Assembly: GCA_958430865.1 (NCBI GenBank)
Contig: CAUDNR010004040.1
Location: 1-63,985 of the forward strand
DNA from: Entrophospora sp. SA101
Lineage: Eukaryota; Glomeromycota; Glomeromycetes; Entrophosporales; Entrophosporaceae
Direction of reading: 5' to 3'
Length of the DNA stretch: 63,985 bases
The translations under genes and the position numbers were made by a program. Positions 47,044 through 59,760 of this stretch are shown piece by piece; positions within the stretch are counted from its first letter, which is position 1, and each line of letters starts with the position of its first letter. Under the pieces are notes generated by a model, which had not been told where the DNA came from, ran no database searches, and saw only the letters and a list, made by a program, of their open reading frames with translations.

Positions 47044-49111
47044 ATGGCTTTAGCAACATTACCAACTATCAAGAATATTACTGAAGATTTGGTCTGTTTA
47101 TGGGACAAATGTTCTAAATCTTTCGAAGAGCCCGAACTGCTTTATAATCATTTGGCTAATGATCATGTTGGAAGAAAATCTACTGGAAATCTTTGCTTAA
47201 GTTGTCATTGGGATAGATGCGAAGTTCAAACAACCAAACGAGATCATATTACAAGTCATCTAAGGGTCCACGTACCGTTGAAACCGCATATATGTGACGT
47301 ATGTATCTTTTAATATTGATTCCTTAATAATAATTTTTTTTTGATATAATATTTCTAATTTATTAACTAATTCTTAGACTTGTAAGAAAGCGTTTAAACG
47401 TCCACAGGACTTAAAGAAACATGAGAAAATTCATACTGATCAACATCAACAGCAAATTACAATGAATAAAAATCTTCGATTAAATAAGGTTCTCCATCCG
47501 CCAACACCACCATTATACTGTTCAATCTCTGATTCTTCTCCCACAATTTCTTCCGTCTCTTCACCCGGAAATCCTCCTTTATCTCCAGCCAATAGTGGCA
47601 TTTCTGATTTGCTGGGTTTCTCGCCAAACACTCATCCAATTGCTTCTGATAATAACACATTGGAGTTAAGTCATGATTACTGGACTTTAAATCACAATCA
47701 GCTAGCTGCTGCCAATCTTGACTTAACTTCAAATCCACTTAATATTTCTCTTAATCACCGTCATCACAATAATAATCACAGTCGTAGTCATAGCATCAAC
47801 AATAGTTACACTCATCACCATTTAAGCAACAATGATCGTTCAAGACATCAAAAACAGAAACGTAGCGTTGATGTATTATTGGATGAATTTTATCAAGATG
47901 TTAAACGCAAACGTCTCGAACCACAGTACAGCCAAGAATTAATGAAAAAATTAGAAGATATATCTGATGGTTTGTTCGGCAACAATGATGATGATGATGG
48001 TTTTTCAACTTTGCCTCCTTCGTTCTCAACAAAGGATGATTTAAATCAATTCAACGACTTCTTTTCGAAACTTTCACAAAATATCAATAACAATCAAAAT
48101 AACGCTGGAGGAATAATTTTGGTTGAACCTGCTATCGTTTTCAACAATAACAGCAATAACAATAATAGTAATAGTAATAGTAATAGTGGTTTAGCATCAA
48201 TTATTTTGCAACCTGATGCTTTTACTCCAATCTATAATGATTTAGTTATGGATAATCTTTTTCCTGACACATTGCCACCAAATATTATACCATCGCAAAC
48301 TGATCTTTATAATCCAGCTGATAATGCAATTCCAAGTCCGCCTTTAGAAGATAGTGTTAATGGTTGGCCATCATCACATCCTTCCACCGGTCAACAAAAT
48401 CTTTATGGTACCGCTCCTGGTTTTCCACCAATAACAAATGACTCTAATTCGTCGTCATCATCACAATACCTCGATCCTATCGATCCTTTCAATATGTCAG
48501 TTTATATGAATAGTGAGGATTCTAACCTTTTAAATAATACTCACCGAATGGTAAATTTACAGCGATCACCTCATGATAAGAAGATAGAGGCACTTGGTAT
48601 TGATAGCAAAATTAAGATTGAAGCACCTCATACTACTACCAACAACAATAAAGATAATATTATTAAAGTCGAATGTATTGAAAATAGTGATAATGATGTT
48701 GGAAATGGGTTTACGGATATAATGATTGGAAAGGCCGGTTTGAGTAATTTAATGGCCGGACCTGTAAATAATACAAGCAATAAAAATAATATTAAGAAGA
48801 AGGATGTCAATAATAAAGATGATGTTGGTGATTTAATTAATGGTATTGCAAGCTTGAATTTGAATAGAGAAGAAGTAACGAAAACCACCACCACATCAAT
48901 CACAACTGCAGCGCCTACAATTGATGATGAAAAATTAAAACAATATGCCAAATTGATCGATGCTATTCATAAGAAAGTTAATCTTATGTTTAAGAAATCA
49001 TATCTCGAACAAATCAACAACAATAATAGTAATAGTGGTGACAAGGATAATGATGCATTGATACTATTGAATAATCAAGTTAAATATCAACAAAATTTGA
49101 CGGTGAATTAG
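47044..49111 (+). CDS. pacC: pH-response transcription factor PacC/Rim101, copy B
   Basis: Exons 47044-47298 and 47378-49111 encode the same 662 residues as the gene at 14246-16313. If the duplication is real the fungus carries two identical copies of this regulator. Confidence 0.92.
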
Positions 49112-49626
49112 TTCAATCTTATAATGTTGGATTGGACAGACTTTTTAAAAAGATTTATCATCATTCATCTTTGTATATTTGGTTTTTTTAAAAGAAAAAT
49201 AGAGAAAAGAAAGTTGAAAATAAAACCTTCCTTGAGAAATATTTCTCTTAGACTACATGGTTCCTTAAATTTACTAAATCTCAAAAAAAAAAAATATATA
49301 TATTATATATACATATATATTTAATATTTTATAATTATTTATTATATATACATTTTCATATATTATTAGTTTTCTATGTAGATTTTTTTGCTTTTATTTC
49401 ATTCATTCATTCATTCACTCCACACTCACTAATGATTCTCGATTCGGAATTTATCATAGTCTCAAATTCTTCTAGTTAGTTTTTAAGGGAATCATTTTTT
49501 TTAAAAAAATACATGTATTATTTATATATATATGATTTGATTATCATTATATTATTATTATTACTTTTCTTTATTTTAATAGTTATTATTATATAGAGAA
49601 TAATAAATAAAAAATTTTATAAGATT

Positions 49627-51192
49627 TTATTGAAAATGTTCTGCGATCCTGTTAAGTAATTCTTGGCGTTCTTCTTTCAACGTATCCTATAATTAAATGA
49701 ACAAAAAAAAATTAATAATAACCTGATGATTATAAATTATTATCACAATAATCTTTACCAATTTAATTTTAGCCTTTTCTAATGCTAATTTAGCTAATGT
49801 AAGATCCTACAACGATTAATCAGAAAGAGAGAGAGAGGGGGGAGAGAAATATAAAAACATAGATACATTAACAAAATCACACATTCGTAAACATATACAA
49901 CATATTATAATAAATACATATATATAAATTATACATACAGGTGGCATTTCTTGATAGGCTTTTAATTTTTCACGTTTATTCCTAATCTCTTGCTCCAACA
50001 TAATTAATTCTTGTTCTTTTCGTTTTAATTCATTAATCCGTAAATTTTCTTCCTCAACACCTGTAGATAAATACTCCTTCTATAATAATATATAGCATCA
50101 TTTAAAAATTCAATACAATATTTACTGGAGGAGTAGAATCCACCGTATTAAACTTATTACCTCGAGTTCAATTTGTTTATTCTGATATTCTGATTTCTTT
50201 AACTCAAGCAATTCCATATTCTTTTCATATTCTTTTAATGATAACTGATCTTTTGAATTCCATTCATTTCTCAGCCTGTCCAATAAACTATATAAAATTA
50301 TAAAGTTATTAATTGTTGATAATTACATTACATTAGCATTGTATTAATTATAATTGCTGTGGGATAAAAGAATTGTTATTACTTTTCATTTTTTTCATTC
50401 CTTTTAATAGTTTTATTGATTTGACCTTTTATTGAATCAATTGAACGCGTTAATCTGTTATTTTCACATTCTATTCTCGAATAGTCCAAATTTAATTTTG
50501 CTAATGATGACAAATAACTGATTGCATGTGTAAACGCGTATCACATAATAAAAATGTCAATTCAATATTTTACATATTTCTAGTAATAATCTTTTGTTAT
50601 CATTACCTGCTTTTTTGGGCATCAGCTAATTCTAATATTTTAGCCAAGTTTACCAATCCATTTAAGGAATTTATTCCATTTTTTGAAAAATCATTTTTTG
50701 AAACATTTAAAATATTTAAAATTTCATTAATTCTTTTAGCTAAATAAAGAAAATACAACATATTAATGATTTTTTTTGTTAATGTGATTAATATTAATGA
50801 TTTTGTTAGTAATCTCTTCGTTAATCAAAAAAAAAAATGCATTTTTAAAAAGACCTTCTGCGTTATATTCCTTTGTATGAATCTGTTGTTTACTATAAAC
50901 AATATCAATCATTTCATCTTGTAATTTATTATTCATCACCAAATTGTATAACGTTGCTACTGTTTCTTGATTTCTTTCAAATATTGGAATTGACTCATTA
51001 TTTCTGAATATTTTGTTCTTCAGCCATTTGTCAATCTTTAATAGCAAAAAAAAGAATTTAAGATTAATGGAATAAACTATTATTTTACTATTTCATTTTC
51101 ATTTTTCTTCTTACAATACTCCATTTCTCAACTTCTGAAACATTCTTTTTTTCCATTGAATTTTCTTCACTCGAAAATAAATTAGGTTCCAT
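49627..51192 (-). CDS. HAUS1-like augmin complex subunit, copy B
   Basis: Same as 16829-18394. Again the start codon falls inside the left TIR of the adjacent transposon (51185-51212). Confidence 0.65.
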
Positions 51193-53834
51193 CCTAGCAA
51201 AAAGGTACTTCGTGCTCAAGAACCCCAAAATGAGTTATTGACGCGCCATTATATTCTTTAGGTGATGATTATAATTTGGTACAGTGCGAATCATCTATAC
51301 TCAAAAGTTAAAATTTTTGAAATATTAAGTGATCCACACATTGGATTTTAAAAAACTCGCCACCATTCAATTCAGCTTTAAAAAGGGAGTCTATTAATCT
51401 AAAAAAAAAATTGTCTCAAATTTTCTTTTTCATAGATTTTTTAGAAGTGCGATATTTTGAATACTCTACCTCAGTTACACGAATCCCAATCCAGAACCCC
51501 CATGATTGGTAGAAAATCTTCTTAAAAAAACCTCGTGTAACCGAGGTAGGTGTGGTAAGAGTTTTCCAATATTTTGGATCTTACGATCAAATTTGGCAAT
51601 GATTTTTTTTTGTTCGTTAAACTTTTTTGTTGTAAAGAACTTTTATTTATTAATAAAAAAAAGGAAATAAATAATCAAATAAATCAAATGTATGTTGTAG
51701 AAAAATATTCTATGAAAGAAAAGTTGTTACGCGAAATTTACTTAGTCTCAATTTCTTAAGTGTATAACAAAATTCGGGATTTTCAAAATGCTAAGGCTCG
51801 GCCAATTTTCAGTTTAAGAAAAAACCAGCCGATAAGTTTTGAAGCTTGAGTCATGAACAATAAAACTTATCGGTTAAATTTTCTAAAATGATATAATTTT
51901 TTTTTGTTTTAATATTTTGAAGTTGACCAATTGTTACTATAAGCAATTAATGATTATAGTAATAGATGATCTGTACCGTATAATTTTTGCCAACATTCAA
52001 TTAATAGAAAAGTGTGCAATTAGCTTATAAAGATTTATCGAACTTTGGCCCAAAATTTTCTAATGTCAAAAAAAGGAAATGATAATCTTACAATTGATTT
52101 GAATCTTTCCTACAAATATAATTTAAATCTATATTAATTGGAATAATATTAATAGGATCATTATGATTAAAAGTTATTATTTTTTAAAAGATTAAAACAT
52201 TTTTTTTCACCAGATATTGTTGAAACAAATACTTTTCCTTTGTTTTCAGGCAGGTTGTTAAATCTAAAATGATGATATTGTTTTATATTAGGTAAAGTTT
52301 TAAATTTATTTTCAAATAATTTTCCAAATTATATCTTTTCCACCCTGAACCATTTTCATATTGTATTGATTCATTTCCTTTTGAAGAATTATTGATAATA
52401 TTCTTAATGTCATTCATTAATTTGATTAACTTACTATTTCTGTTTATGTGGACCAAAAAAAGCATCACACATAAATTTTGTATGCCCTGGGATCATAAAA
52501 TTAATTGTAATTTCTTCATACCAACCCAATATTATTGGCCAAGTCCCAAAACCGAAGGGATAAATTTTTTTTATTTTGTAGAGCAATTATCACAAGTTAT
52601 ATGCAAATTTTTTTTTATCATTCTTTGCAGAGCTTGATAAACCAAATTTAAAGTAATATTTGCTCCTTTAGATGTATCTTGAGGAAGTTCATCTTCTATT
52701 AAAAATTTAATTGTTTATTTATTCCTCCTTCAGTTTTACAAACTCCAAATAAATGAACTGCATAACCAGACAAAAAATACAATGCTCCTGGTTGTTAAGG
52801 TGAGTAAGGAATGGTGACATTTTGTGCCCAATCATAACAAATATGTGCAATTGATTTTTACTTAATTCAATATTATTGTTATAATGATCATGTTCAAGTT
52901 TGCCTTTTTTTATGTTCATTAAATTCAGCTCCAACTTTATTATATTCATCAATATTTCTTTTTGTTAATTGCAATTTTGATTTAAATTGGACACAATTAT
53001 CACATAAATCACTTGCAGGAGGTTGAAATTTTAAATTAGGCATTAGTTCATTCCATAATCTTCTAAAAGTATAAGGAATAGTTTTTTTTTCTTCTAAATC
53101 ATTTTCTGATTCAACTTTTAAAATATTTTCTAATTAAAATTTTTTAAATTCTTTATACACAGATATAAATTTTTTATCAGTAGGAAGATAAATAAATGCT
53201 CCAGAACCATTCATATGTCTCATTGGTGAAAGTAACGCATGTATTAAAGAATATTGAATTAAAAAATTTCTTACAATGGATTTTAAATTTTCATCAATAT
53301 TGATTTTAGTTTTATATATATGTGCTCTTCCTGTGTTTCCATGAATTTGTTCATTTATTCCTTCATTTTGTAAGTGTTCTACAATATTTTTAAATTTATG
53401 ATCACTTATATTGTATAACATTAAAAATGCTGTTTTACAAAGAGAATATAATTTATTTTCTGAGGAATATTTAAAATTTTGTTTTCTATTTCTATTGCTA
53501 AAAGTTGTGCTTTCAAAAACAAATCTAATTATTTATTAGCTAAATTAATAATTTGAAAAAATTTTATAAATCCAATATCTTTTGTCTTTCAAAAATATGA
53601 CAAGTACAACTTTTTGGATTTTTAAAAAAATTCTTTAAATTATAATTTCTTGAATATTTTCATAATCACCGTATTCTTTTAAATCAAGTTCAAGTAAATC
53701 ATAAAAATATTCTTGGTTAGTTAACATGTTTAAAAAATTAAAATTTTGATTAAAAAACGAGGGGAAAAACAAAAATCATCTGATTTCTTAAAAATCCCAT
53801 TTTCCCCGAAGTACCTTTTTGCTAGGATGGAACC
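51185..53834. mobile_element. 2.65-kb degenerate DNA transposon, copy B
   Basis: Copy of 18387-21036, with TIRs at 51185-51212 and 53807-53834. The transposase remnant (about 52278-53758, minus) has the same breaks, so the element was already dead before the block was copied. Confidence 0.85.
52278..53758 (-). pseudogene. Transposase remnant, copy B
   Basis: Same broken frames and motifs as the remnant at 19480-20960. Confidence 0.65.
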
Positions 53835-54831
53835 CAATTATCAGCATTATTATAATTTATTGTCATTAATGTTGTTGTTATAGTTACGGTTATATTGTAG
53901 TTGATGATTCATTTTGTTTATCAACGCGTAAATTAAATTTGCGCGACAACCTTTTATTAGTATTAGAATCGAATATCCTTTGTTTAAATGCAAAGAAATT
54001 GTCAATATGTTCAGATGCATCTTGATGGTGTCTTGAGCGTTGATTTGTTAAGAAAAGTAGAGATTGGAACCGTGTAAAAATTTCTTTTAACTAGTAAATC
54101 TTAACCAGTTAAATAATAAACGATTAAATCGAAGAGGGATAATCTAAAGCTCCTAACGGGTCAGGTTAAGTGTCAACCCGAATGTTTTAAAGGCCAACCC
54201 AAGATTTTCGGGTCGAGTTCGGGTTGATTTCGGGTTAATAAAAAAATTTTGTAATAATATGATTATTATTATTTAAGAGCACATTGTACTGATATTTTTA
54301 TTTTACATATTATATTATAAATTTATTTTTTATCGGTTGACACATTTATTGTAATACTTATTTTTTGATCAATTAAACTTTTAATTTTTTTAATTCACTA
54401 TTGTAAATTAACAGCAAATGTTTGAGATTTGTATAATATAGGTTTTAATGCGTCAATTTCCTCTATATGGATGTCTGCCTGAGTAAGTGTACGAACTATA
54501 TCAATATTATTTGTTCATTTTCATGGAAGGAATTTGAGAATGTAGAGTCCATAGTCTTAATGGAGCAGATGAAATTTCTGATTATCTTCTTTTAAGAGAA
54601 AGATATCTAAGGATTTAAGAGTTATCAATAATAATAATTGATTTTCTAACAAAACCGGCAACAATATTATTAGATGAACAAAAGAATTTATTTCTTTAAA
54701 CACACAATATTCGTCTTTATATTTAGGTCATTAAGTCTCGAGGCAGCATTAATGACCATATTGAAAATCATGAAAAATTTTATGAATAGCTCTTATTTTT
54801 TTTTTTGGTTATATGTTTCAAAATGCAAATT

Positions 54832-54987
54832 ATGTAGTCCAGTGTCTGAAATTGAGTGCGGGGGTTTGTGTTACATATTGAAATTTAGCCAATCAACGTT
54901 AAATTTTCTACCGAAGGACAAATTTGATTGGCTAAATTCAATATGTAACACAAACCCCCGCACTCAATTTCAGACACTGATGTAGTC
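54832..54987. mobile_element. 140-bp hAT-type MITE with 8-bp target-site duplication, copy B
   Basis: Copy of 22034-22189. Element 54840-54979, with ATGTAGTC on both sides. Having the same site and duplication shows it came with the block and not by a second insertion. Confidence 0.9.
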
Positions 54988-57624
54988 ACATACGTGATGC
55001 AAATTTTATTAGTAATTCTAGGTGCAAGAATTGTATTATGATGATGATTTAGATTGCATGTGCTACATTTGTCAAAAGAGATCCTGAAACTGCAACTGCT
55101 AAACTTGCGAAGAAAAAGATTTTGGTAAATACAATCAATATTATAAAGAAATCTACAATAAAGCTAAAGAAAGTATAGTGTCGTTCTCGATTTTCTAGAG
55201 GACTAATGGAAGAAGGAGTCAAAAGTGTTAAAAGAGAATATGATATAAGCAATTTTGCAGAAAAAATTTTACAGAGGGCATTAAGAACAATCAATAAGAA
55301 TATTAATCTTTTAAGTGAAGTTGTGAATATGAACCAAGGGTTGAAAAAATCGGAAGATCTAAAAAAAAGAAGCCACTGAAAGAAGAAACCCCAGAAAAAG
55401 ATAAAGAAGAAGAAACAATTCTAATGTGATTTTTTCAGGCCCAGTTGCAACAAGTTTATTTACATGTCTTTTTATTCCTTAAAGTTGGTTCAGAATAAAT
55501 TAATATTAATGGTCTTTTATTTTGTATTAATATTATAAAGAAAATTTCGAATTATGTTATGGAACCGAACTGATAAATTTTTTAAAAATTTTCAACAATT
55601 AGACAACTCCGATTTATTTTAATAATGTGTTATTATTTAATGATCATTTTTGTCTTCACTATTTATTTTAGAAATACAATAATTCTCGTAACAAATAGTT
55701 CTTTGGATCCCTACTTAATTAATTAACCAATTAACTTAATTAATATATAGCCACAATTTCTTGGGCTATGCAATTTTGTTTATGTACTTTTCATTCATTC
55801 TTGCATTTCCCAAAAAAACTGCAAAATATCTTACATGTAATTATGTCATTATTTTGCCTTTTTGCTGTCCACGCCCCCATATAGTCACGTCTTTATTGAT
55901 CGAAAAGTCCCTGCCACTAAATCATCATAGCAAAAAATGTACTATATTATTATTGCTGATTGATTCGGTGGAAATTTTCAACACCCGATTAATTAACCAA
56001 TGAAAAATTTCAACACACAATTAACCGGATCTGGTATACACTGAATAATAGTAATAGTAAGAAATCATATTATCCATTTGGTATTGTGCTCTCATCAGAA
56101 ACAATATGTCTTGAGAGGGGGGGATAGGAGGGGTGGGTGAAACTGAAGTTGGAAAGATGGATAAACAGACAGTGCCTCATAAAAATTGTAAAAGAAAATC
56201 TGGGTGTTGGAAGACTATTGTTCTTTATTGATGAAGGATCTGAAGTTGATATGTTTTTCTAGAATGAGTTTCAGTTCTGGTACGACCATCAAAACAAATT
56301 TTTAAAGACACGATTGTCCAACTTCCAAGTCATCATAAGAAGTGAAAATATATGCGAAACAACTGAGAAATTATGCTTTACTAGTCAGCAATACTTGCAG
56401 CCGAAGATTTTGAAATGATATAATTTTGCTTATCTAAACTTAATCAATTATTAATTTAATATTTTACTTTTTAAAAGCTGATTGCTTGAACAATGCAATT
56501 TACTTATTACATATTTAACTCGTGAAAATATTTTCTGTGTTATAGAAAGGAACTTTCATAATATGCAGTATTGGGACGATGCAGAAAAGAAATGTTTAGA
56601 ATTTGACACCGGGGTGGTTATAGGAACTGAGGCGCCGTGAATCTAGTCACCTAGAAAAATATTTAACGAGAATTCAACAGAATGTTATGTTTCTTGAATG
56701 ATGGATGATAATATTGGGAAGTCAAAAGCAAAAGTATGAATTGGACAAGTGATTTCCTGATTCTTATTATAAGAAATGTTTAAATTTTTGTTTCCCACTC
56801 GTATTTTTAGAAAAAAATGATCTTTAAACTTGAACGACCTCATGCTTTTCTTTGCATTTATACCGTATGTTTACCTATGTCTCTATCAACTATTCATATT
56901 GTGTTTCCTTCATAAGGAATTTAGTAGATGATAATGTGGAAAGCGAAAAGCAGATGTAGGAATGAAAGCGGAAGTGATGATGATACAAATGAATTTGATA
57001 CGAGCCTTTCCCTGACTTTCATTATAAGTTATATTTTTTTCTTTTTTTTTTGCATTTATGCTGAATCACAATTTCAATTATCACACAGCTGAATTCATAA
57101 ATATCTCTGATAACAATGCAGTAGATCAACGTGAAATATCTATAGATTTTATAAAAAACTGAATAGTACAAAGAGATTATTCGTAAGGAATTATTTTAAA
57201 TTTGGTTCATGAAATAAATAAATATCGTTATTATTATTGATGAATTAAAGAAATGGGCTCTTGAAAGCCAAGTTGCAAATAAAGAAAAAGATGCAATTGA
57301 TAACTACATATTGGGTACAAAACACAGTTAGGCTTAATTAAGATAAATATCAGAAGTTAAAATTGCACAACAATAAAATCTGTTTCTTTTTATATGCAAA
57401 CACATATATATCTCAAAGAAAAGAATATAAAAAGTTCAATTACACACAGTCAAAACTAATTATATTGATATTTTTCTTTAGTTCTTTCCCATGCATGATC
57501 AGATATTCCTTGAACCTCGTCGTACGTCGACTGTCATTGACATCATGATAAAATTCTCCGTACGGAGAAAAAAATACCCTATTTTCAAAGGGGATGTCAT
57601 AAAAATTTATTTAAAAAAATCTTA

Positions 57625-57858
57625 TTAATAATTATGATTATAATACACACTATTATTTAGATTATTATTATTATTATTATTATTACTACTAATAATATTA
57701 TTATAAATTTCGGATAATTTTATCTTAACACTTCTCACATTTCGATTTAATCGATTATATATATATTCAATTTGGTGAGATAACCGAATATTTTCTCGGG
57801 TATGTGAAATAGTGTTATTTGCCGGATTATTAAAATTATCAACATCCATATCACTCAT
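57625..57858 (-). CDS. Small Asn-rich hypothetical protein, copy B
   Basis: Same as 24827-25060, including the in-frame TAA in the upstream extension. Confidence 0.35.
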   Translation of the reverse strand: MSDMDVDNFNNPANNTISHTRENIRLSHQIEYIYNRLNRNVRSVKIKLSEIYNNIISSNNNNNNNNLNNSVYYNHNY

Positions 57859-58437
57859 ATTGGAGGTAGAAGGATTTCCATCAAAAGTGTTAGTATCAAT
57901 ATTATTATTAGAATAGATAGAATTATTTTATTGATGGTTATTACGAAGATTGTTGTTCATTTTGTTTTAAAAAAATAAATAATCGTGGTGCCAGCCACAG
58001 CAGCTATAATCACCGTAACCTATATTTTTTTTTTTTTGCAGAAAGGTCTATTCATACATGTCATGATTGAATTAGTTCTCGTCTATAATAACAAATAATT
58101 ACCAAAAATATGTCATAAATAAATAAACAAAGTTCTGCAAGCAACGGGAAAAAAACGCTTGTTTTATCTATATATTAAGTAAAACAAACAAATTTTATGA
58201 AACTCGAGAAACATTTTTTGTGCCTATAATTGATCCTTGAAAAAAAATGAATGGCAAATTAATTTTACAAGGCGTAAAAATAATACGCCACAACTGTACT
58301 TTATAAGAAATTAACTATCTATCTCCTTCGCAATCAATTGCCAAATAAAACTGTTGCGCTTGTTACCAGACATAATTTTTTAAGTTAATTTAAAAAATTG
58401 ATTGATTGAATTTCATTTTATAATTCGCGTTATTACG

Positions 58438-58614
58438 GACCCGGACACTTTACCGACACCCACTTTACCGACAAGACACTTTACCGACAACACGCGACGT
58501 GATATTTTAGCATTTTGTAGTTTGTTTGATTATGTAGAGATTAAATGTAACCCCGCGTGTTGTCGGTAAAGTGTCTTGTCGGTAAAGTGGGTGTCGGTAA
58601 AGTGTCCCAGACCC
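58438..58614. mobile_element. Palindromic MITE-like element, copy B
   Basis: Arms at 58444-58496 and 58554-58606, as in 25640-25816, with one loop difference (T at 58513). Right after its last base the sequence becomes unrelated to block A's flank. Confidence 0.85.
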
Positions 58615-59760
58615 TCGCGTTACAAATGACTAAATTTTGGTCCCTGAAATTTTTGATAATACAAATGTTCACTTTGTCTGGTTTTGTTGCAGTATGCCCC
58701 ATATATAATCAATCAACGCGAACATTTTAAAGACAAGAAATTATTAGACAACAAAAGATAAATCATATCTTATTTATTTTAATAAGATAAAAAAAAACAA
58801 CCAGAGTAGTTACATGAGGAAAATATCCAGACCCAAAACCATTGATGCTACACTATTATCACTATTAATAAGATCTCCTTCACCTTTTATATATCATTTC
58901 TTCTTTATATTATCCACCATTTCTTATTTTCTACCCATTATTGAATTACTTTGATATTGATGGAGAATTAATTTTTTGTTGATAAAGTTTTTGCGGTGGC
59001 AGCAACTCTGAATAATTCGTGGATATCAATTACTGAACCTAAAACTATTTTTCATCGTCAAATTTTAAACATCTCAGAGCCTTGTCACCATGTCTTTGAA
59101 AAGGAATATGTCCATTATACCAATTTCACTTTATTTGATGACAACTTCGTACTTATCCAAAAAAATTTATCATGACGAAATAATCTACAGATCACATCTC
59201 TACCAATTCGATTTCGGTGTAGGAAGAAATCAGAACTGTCTCAATTAACCAAAAATAGTTGGTTTTTTGCATGAAAAGGAGTGAATTGTAAATTCATGTA
59301 AAACATGTCGACATTTTTCCTTAGATGATGCAATATAACAACATAATTAATCATATTTTTATATAAAGATAATCCTATACATATTTATTTTTTTTTCTTA
59401 AACCATAAAGGTTACATGATTAAAAAACCTGTATATTTGGATTGGCGTTACCTAATTCATTTGGGAAAAAACTAGGGTAAAAAAATATTTCAATTTTATG
59501 CTATTGTTATAACAATCAAGTTGATCAACTCGATAATCATTAATCAGTTTGATCCGCTGAAAATCTAATTATATATAATTTAAAAAAATAAAGTATATAA
59601 GTGTAATTTTAATTAAATAAAATAGATAATATAATACAAAATAAATATACAACAATATATAATTATGACAATTTAATTACATTCATTAATTAAATTTATT
59701 AATTAATTTATGACTTTCTATTAAAATCTCATTAATATTTTGGTTCCTAACTCCACTTCA
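58615..59760. other. Intergenic, right flank of block B
   Basis: Starts with TCGCGTTAC and then the dispersed repeat at 58640-58705. The rest is AT-rich 3' flank of the Met30-like gene. No gene seen. Confidence 0.5.
58640..58705 (+). repeat. Dispersed repeat fragment, copy 2
   Basis: Related at roughly 80% to the reverse complement of 29572-29632. It begins about 25 bp beyond the edge of block B. Confidence 0.7.

Larger units (their letters stand above)
33935..58614. repeat. 24,680-bp direct repeat, block B
   Basis: Second copy of the block at 1137-25816. All its intergenic stretches have the same content as block A (subtract 32,798 to find the description). Differences seen are A for T at 35550, A for T at 35594 and T for C at 58513. 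It is followed at 58615 by unrelated sequence leading to the Met30-like gene, whereas block A is followed by the kinase gene. Confidence 0.95.
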
